DNA of 64,000 nucleotides from Bacteroidota bacterium. GTDB taxonomy: Bacteria; Bacteroidota; Bacteroidia; Bacteroidales; Paludibacteraceae. The notes beneath the pieces are model-generated. The model was not told where the DNA came from. It saw only the letters and a program-made list of their open reading frames with translations, and made no database searches. The stretch's first letter is position 1, and every line of letters begins with the position of its first letter. Where the stretch lies: assembly GCA_021779195.1 (NCBI GenBank), contig JAJYBB010000006.1, positions 1-64,000 on the forward strand. Reading direction: 5' to 3'. Shown in pieces: positions 60,254-64,000 of the stretch. The translations under genes were made by a program, and so were the position numbers.

Positions 60254-62329
60254 ATGAAAATAAAAACAACACTTATGGCATTAGCCGTTTTAGCTGCTAC
60301 TTCGTGTGCTACCAAGGATGAAGCACCGATAATAGGCAAACAAAACCCCGAAATTAAAGACGGGCGTATGACACCTGAAATTCTGTGGTCGTTCGGTCGC
60401 ATTGGCGGAACACAGGTTTCACCTAATGGAAAGAGAATTCTTTACAGCGTTTCGTATTACAGCATAGCTCAGAATAAAGGAAATTCCGAGATATTTGTTA
60501 TGAACGCCGATGGTACGGATAAGAAACAAATTACACACACCGCAACCCGCGAAGCAGCTGCGAAATGGATGAACGACAACGAGCATATTGCCTTTTTAAG
60601 TTCTGAAACCGGAACCATGCAACTTTGGATTATGAAATCCGACGGTTCTGATCGGACACAAATCACCAATCGTGAAGACAACATCAATGATTTTCTGTTT
60701 TCTCCTGATGAATCCAAACTACTCTTTATTTCAGATGTAAAATATGGCAAACGCACAGCTGACATTTATCCCGATCTGCCCAAAGCCAGCGGTATATTGG
60801 TAAACGATTTAATGTACAAACATTGGGATGAATGGGTGCAAACAGTTCCCCACCCTTTTGTGGCTGATTTTAAAAATAACAAAATCGAGAACGAAGTAGA
60901 TATTTTAAAGAATGAACCATTCGAAAGCCCAATGAAACCATTTGGTGGTATCGAACAATTAGCATGGAGCCCCGATAGTAAAATCGTTGCTTACACTTGT
61001 CGGAAAAAAACCGGAAAAGCCTATGCTTTATCTACAAACTCTGACATTTTCTTTTATAACATGAACACTGGAAAAACTGAAAATAAAACTTTAGGTATGA
61101 TGGGCTACGATCAAAACCCTGTTTTCTCGCCTGATGGCAAATGGATGGCTTGGGAAAGCATGCAACATGATGGTTATGAGTCTGATAAAAGTCGTTTATT
61201 TGTAATGAATATGCAAACCGGAGAAAAAACTGATCTTTCCGCTGATTTTGACCAAAATTCCAATAACCTGGCTTGGTCCCATGATAGCAAATCCATTTAC
61301 TTTATAAGTTGCTGGCATGCATTAACCCAAATTTATCGCGCCGATTTAGCAGATAAAAAAATCACTCAAATTACAAAAGGCATCCAGGATTACAGCGTAG
61401 TGATTCCTACGAATGAAAAACTTATCGGGGTCAAACATTCAATGAGTAAACCTGACGAAATTTATAGTATAAATTCCATAACCGGTGCCGAAACCGAGCT
61501 TTCGTACGAAAATAAAGACTTACTTGCCAAACTTAAAATGGGACGCGTAGAAGAGCGTTGGATTGAAACAACCGACCACAAACAAATGCTTACCTGGGTG
61601 ATTTATCCGCCAGATTTCGATCCTCATAAAAAATATCCTACTTTGCTTTACTGTGAAGGCGGACCACAATCCACAGTGAGTCAGTTTTGGTCATACCGAT
61701 GGAATTTCCAACTGATGGCAGCTAATGATTATATTATTGTGGCTCCAAACCGACGCGGATTGCCCGGATTTGGCATGAAATGGCTGACTGAAATCAGTGG
61801 CGACTATGGCGGACAAAACATGAAAGATTACCTGTCTGCCATCGATGCGTTGTCAAAAGAACCTTATGTAAATAAGGATAAATTAGGTTGTGTTGGTGCA
61901 AGTTATGGAGGATTCTCGGTTTATTGGCTTGCAGGTCATCATCAAAAACGATTCAAAGCTTTTATCGCACACGACGGAATGTTCAACCTTCCGCAACAAT
62001 ATTTGGAAACCGAAGAAATGTGGTTTGTAAACTGGGATTTAGGTGGTCCATATTGGGATAAAATGAATGCAATTGCTCAACGTTCCTACGCCAACTCTCC
62101 GCATTTATTTGTTGACAAATGGGATACACCTATTTTAATCATTCATGGCGAAAAAGATTATCGCATTTTGGCTTCACAAGGAATGGCTGCATTCAATGCA
62201 GCTGTTTTACGTGGTGTTCCGGCAGAGATGCTTATTTTTCCGGATGAAAATCATTGGGTACTCCAACCTCAAAATGGAATCTTGTGGCAACGAACTTTCT
62301 TTGCATGGTTGGATAAATGGCTTAAATAA
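60254..62329 (+). CDS. S9 family prolyl-type peptidase lipoprotein
   Basis: A 691-residue exported peptidase. The lipobox is TSC (Cys18). The N-terminal half is a TolB-like/DPP beta-propeller (several SPDGKWMAW and WSPDSKIVAY repeats); the C-terminal half is an alpha/beta hydrolase with nucleophile S550 in GASYGG, Asp in HGEKDYRI and His in ENHWV. It likely cleaves dipeptides or tripeptides in the periplasm, as DPP-type enzymes do in amino-acid-fermenting Bacteroidales. It ends at a strong terminator. Confidence 0.9.
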   Translation: MKIKTTLMALAVLAATSCATKDEAPIIGKQNPEIKDGRMTPEILWSFGRIGGTQVSPNGKRILYSVSYYSIAQNKGNSEIFVMNADGTDKKQITHTATREAAAKWMNDNEHIAFLSSETGTMQLWIMKSDGSDRTQITNREDNINDFLFSPDESKLLFISDVKYGKRTADIYPDLPKASGILVNDLMYKHWDEWVQTVPHPFVADFKNNKIENEVDILKNEPFESPMKPFGGIEQLAWSPDSKIVAYTCRKKTGKAYALSTNSDIFFYNMNTGKTENKTLGMMGYDQNPVFSPDGKWMAWESMQHDGYESDKSRLFVMNMQTGEKTDLSADFDQNSNNLAWSHDSKSIYFISCWHALTQIYRADLADKKITQITKGIQDYSVVIPTNEKLIGVKHSMSKPDEIYSINSITGAETELSYENKDLLAKLKMGRVEERWIETTDHKQMLTWVIYPPDFDPHKKYPTLLYCEGGPQSTVSQFWSYRWNFQLMAANDYIIVAPNRRGLPGFGMKWLTEISGDYGGQNMKDYLSAIDALSKEPYVNKDKLGCVGASYGGFSVYWLAGHHQKRFKAFIAHDGMFNLPQQYLETEEMWFVNWDLGGPYWDKMNAIAQRSYANSPHLFVDKWDTPILIIHGEKDYRILASQGMAAFNAAVLRGVPAEMLIFPDENHWVLQPQNGILWQRTFFAWLDKWLK

Positions 62330-62367
62330 AACCCTTTGGGGTTTCGACAATATTTCCACTTTAAAAA

Positions 62368-62403
62368 AATACTCCAACCCATTCAACGGGTTGGAGTATT
62401 TTT
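62368..62403 (+). terminator. Terminator of the S9 peptidase gene
   Basis: AATACTCCAACCC and GGGTTGGAGTATT form a 13 bp stem with 7-base loop, followed by TTT. It also lies near the end of the minus-strand gene at 62421. Confidence 0.85.
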
Positions 62404-62420
62404 GTTTGCTCGACAATTAA

Positions 62421-62900
62421 TTAATTGTTGGCCGGTTGACGATGAAATTTTTGAGGACGATGCGTAGAATCATTCATCATTCCACATCCATTGTGTTTCA
62501 TCTTACTAATCATTTTCCCCATGTGTTCAATTCGCAACGATTGCAATTTATTGAATTTCTCCTGACCGATAATGCTCTGAAGTTCCTGATCCTGAGCTTT
62601 GTGCTGACTTTCAAATTTGGCTTTAAATTCAGCTCTTGTCTTTTTAACTTCAGCCTGTAGTTGCTTTTGGTCGGCGGCTTGTTTTTCGAACAATGCTTGT
62701 ACTTTAACCTTTTCTTCATCGGTCAATCCTAAAACTTTTGCCATTTGCTCAGATCTCCTTTGTGGAGACATCATTGGCATTTTTCCATTACGAAATTCAT
62801 TTTTCATTCCCATTTTCCCCTTAGGAGAAGTCTGAGGCTGCGCCATAGCGATTCCAAACATCATGAAAGAAGCCATAACTAATAACACATACTTTTTCAT
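62421..62900 (-). CDS. Spy/DUF4890-like periplasmic protein
   Basis: A 159-residue secreted protein with signal peptide (MKKYVLLVMASFMMFGIAMA) and a helical domain with LGLTDEEKVKVQALFEKQA, as in Spy/CpxP-like stress proteins of Bacteroidetes. The C-terminus is His/Asn/Gln-rich. A paralogue with the same helix motif is at 63323-63733. Function in metal or protein-folding stress is inferred. Confidence 0.72.
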   Translation of the reverse strand: MKKYVLLVMASFMMFGIAMAQPQTSPKGKMGMKNEFRNGKMPMMSPQRRSEQMAKVLGLTDEEKVKVQALFEKQAADQKQLQAEVKKTRAEFKAKFESQHKAQDQELQSIIGQEKFNKLQSLRIEHMGKMISKMKHNGCGMMNDSTHRPQKFHRQPANN

Positions 62901-63322
62901 ACTTTCTAATTTTAAAATTTTAATAAAACGATAAATAATAACTTTTATTCTTTGTTGTTTTGACCAAAAAACTGCTCAAAAGTTTAATCTAACCATTTCG
63001 TTTTTAGTTTTTTAACTGAATACTCTCTTTTGAGAATAAAATTTAAACTATCGAAAGAGAATTGCAAATTTCAATATTGAGCGTATGTTCAAAAAGAGAT
63101 ATATTCAGCGCAAGAACTCAAAAACAAAGTTTTATTCCAATTATAAAATAGATTTGATCGTGTTACCATTAAAACTCAAATAGAGAATCAACTATTTTCG
63201 ATTAAAACAGGCATTTGAGAGTGGATTCAATGCTCCAAATTAAAAAACTCCTGCTTCCCAATGAAGAGCAAGAGTTTCTTAAAAATGAAATTATATCAAA
63301 TTACAATCGGAGATTTTATCAT
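62901..63322. other. Gap between the two Spy/DUF4890-like genes
   Basis: About 420 AT-rich bases without a gene. A hairpin at 63242-63278 probably terminates the gene at 63323-63733. No -7 box was recognised for the gene at 62900. Confidence 0.5.
63242..63278 (-). terminator. Terminator of the second Spy-like gene
   Basis: AACTCCTGCT pairs with AGCAAGAGTT with one mismatch, and the minus strand carries a T-run after it. It lies about 45 bases past the stop. Confidence 0.6.
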
Positions 63323-63733
63323 TTAATTTTTGTTTTCAGGACTCATATTCCTCATTTTCGACATCCGTTCTTCACGCATTTTTTGCCATTGATCAAATTT
63401 TTCATTACCAATAATAGATTTTAAATCAGCATCTTGCGAATCGCGAAATTCTTTCATTTTTGTTCTAAAATTAGGATCATCGCGTTTTACTTCGGTACGA
63501 AGCTTTGCAAAATCGGCATTATTCTTTTCGAACAAAGCTTGCACCTTTGCTTTTTGTTCGTCAGTTAAGCTCAAATCTTTTGCCAACATTTCTGCCCGAT
63601 GTTGAGCTGTCATTTGAGGACGACCTCCCTGATGATTTTCACCATTTTCGTTTCTGGGCTGTTGAGATTGTGCCATTGCACTCATTCCAAATAGCATAAT
63701 CATTGCTATTCCTAAAATTCCAATTTTTTTCAT
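63323..63733 (-). CDS. Spy/DUF4890-like periplasmic protein (paralogue)
   Basis: A 136-residue secreted protein with signal peptide (MKKIGILGIAMIMLFGMSAM) and the helix motif LSLTDEQKAKVQALFEKN, closely matching the protein at 62421-62900. The two genes lie in tandem and probably arose by duplication. A -7 box TACGTTTG is at 63788-63795 on the minus strand. Confidence 0.72.
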   Translation of the reverse strand: MKKIGILGIAMIMLFGMSAMAQSQQPRNENGENHQGGRPQMTAQHRAEMLAKDLSLTDEQKAKVQALFEKNNADFAKLRTEVKRDDPNFRTKMKEFRDSQDADLKSIIGNEKFDQWQKMREERMSKMRNMSPENKN

Positions 63734-63787
63734 AACACGATAATTTTTAAAAGTGAGTAATTTTTAAACTTTAATAGATTGACAAAG

Positions 63788-63795
63788 CAAACGTA
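63788..63795 (-). promoter_or_regulatory. -7 box TACGTTTG of the second Spy-like gene
   Basis: TACGTTTG (minus) fits TAnnTTTG, 54 bases before the start at 63733. Confidence 0.45.
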
Positions 63796-63890
63796 CAAAA
63801 GTTTAATTTACAGCTTCATCAATTCAATTCATTTAACATTCAATTTAAACAAAAAAATCTAATCTTCTCTCTTCAACTAAAAAACTATAA

Positions 63891-63931
63891 AAAAAACACC
63901 TCCTATTCAAACAAATGAACAGAAGGTATTA
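63891..63931 (-). terminator. Terminator of a minus-strand gene beyond the window
   Basis: ACCTCCTATTC pairs imperfectly with GAACAGAAGGT; the minus strand follows with eight T. The stop of a short frame is seen at 63952-63954. Confidence 0.5.
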
Positions 63932-63951
63932 ATTAAATGATATGCTCCCAA

Positions 63952-64000
63952 TCAATTCGAAGCAAAATTTTGTCTTTGAAATATTATTTCTTTTTCAACA
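63952..64000 (-). CDS. Possible C-terminal end of a minus-strand gene cut by the window edge
   Basis: The minus strand reads VEKEIIFQRQNFASN and stops at 63952-63954, just before a terminator. Only 15 residues are visible, so identity is not possible. Confidence 0.3.
   Translation of the reverse strand, partial: VEKEIIFQRQNFASN

Overview
The window is AT-rich DNA from an anaerobic member of the Bacteroidetes, most likely order Bacteroidales. The signs are an ATP synthase operon in the order atpD-atpC-(AtpI-like)-atpB-atpE-atpF-atpH-atpA-atpG, an rsfS-ftsH-LUD-OmpA-cdsA cluster, NhaD, rubrerythrin, several lipoproteins, and many TAnnTTTG promoter -7 boxes of the Bacteroidetes type. No genus is claimed.

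Left part (about 183-24523): a 24.3 kb integrative element inserted at the 3' end of a tRNA-Phe gene. A 16 bp direct repeat (167-182 and 24524-24539) marks the two ends. The order is: tyrosine integrase; a conserved gene with a one-base frameshift; two small HTH proteins; a DUF3987 protein and a zinc-finger/TOPRIM primase-like protein; a type I restriction-modification system split in two (hsdM-hsdS-AlbA_2 ATPase, then hsdR); and a tightly packed cargo of an acidic unknown protein, an ASCH protein, an HD hydrolase, a GmrSD-like DUF262/HNH nuclease and a frameshifted WYL regulator. Then come a secreted protein, a vWA protein, an ADP-ribosylglycohydrolase, about 1.5 kb of structured non-coding DNA and one conserved gene on the minus strand. 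No relaxase or conjugation gene is seen. The element looks like a defence island carried by an integrase-primase backbone.

Between the two halves of the restriction system lies a 600 bp non-coding tract with two interspersed repeat families (six copies of one, three of the other). Other unexplained structures are a perfect 17 bp-arm palindrome, a MITE-like inverted repeat, small GC-rich palindromes (two or three of them translated in frame), a cruciform-like palindrome and a tandem pair of hairpins with one compensatory base-pair change.

Right part (24528-64000): conserved chromosome. It holds the tRNA-Phe, a parvulin/SurA-like and beta-propeller lipoprotein cluster, guaB, a PLP decarboxylase, an acyltransferase, cdsA, an OmpA lipoprotein, a LUD protein, ftsH, rsfS, a TPR lipoprotein, a radical SAM protein, the complete F-type ATP synthase operon, nhaD, lepA, a cysK-metY sulfur assimilation pair, an ABC-F protein, rubrerythrin, mnmD, a methyltransferase, an S9 peptidase and two small Spy/DUF4890-like periplasmic proteins. 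Several strong terminator hairpins separate these units.

All calls come from reading the sequence; no database search was run.
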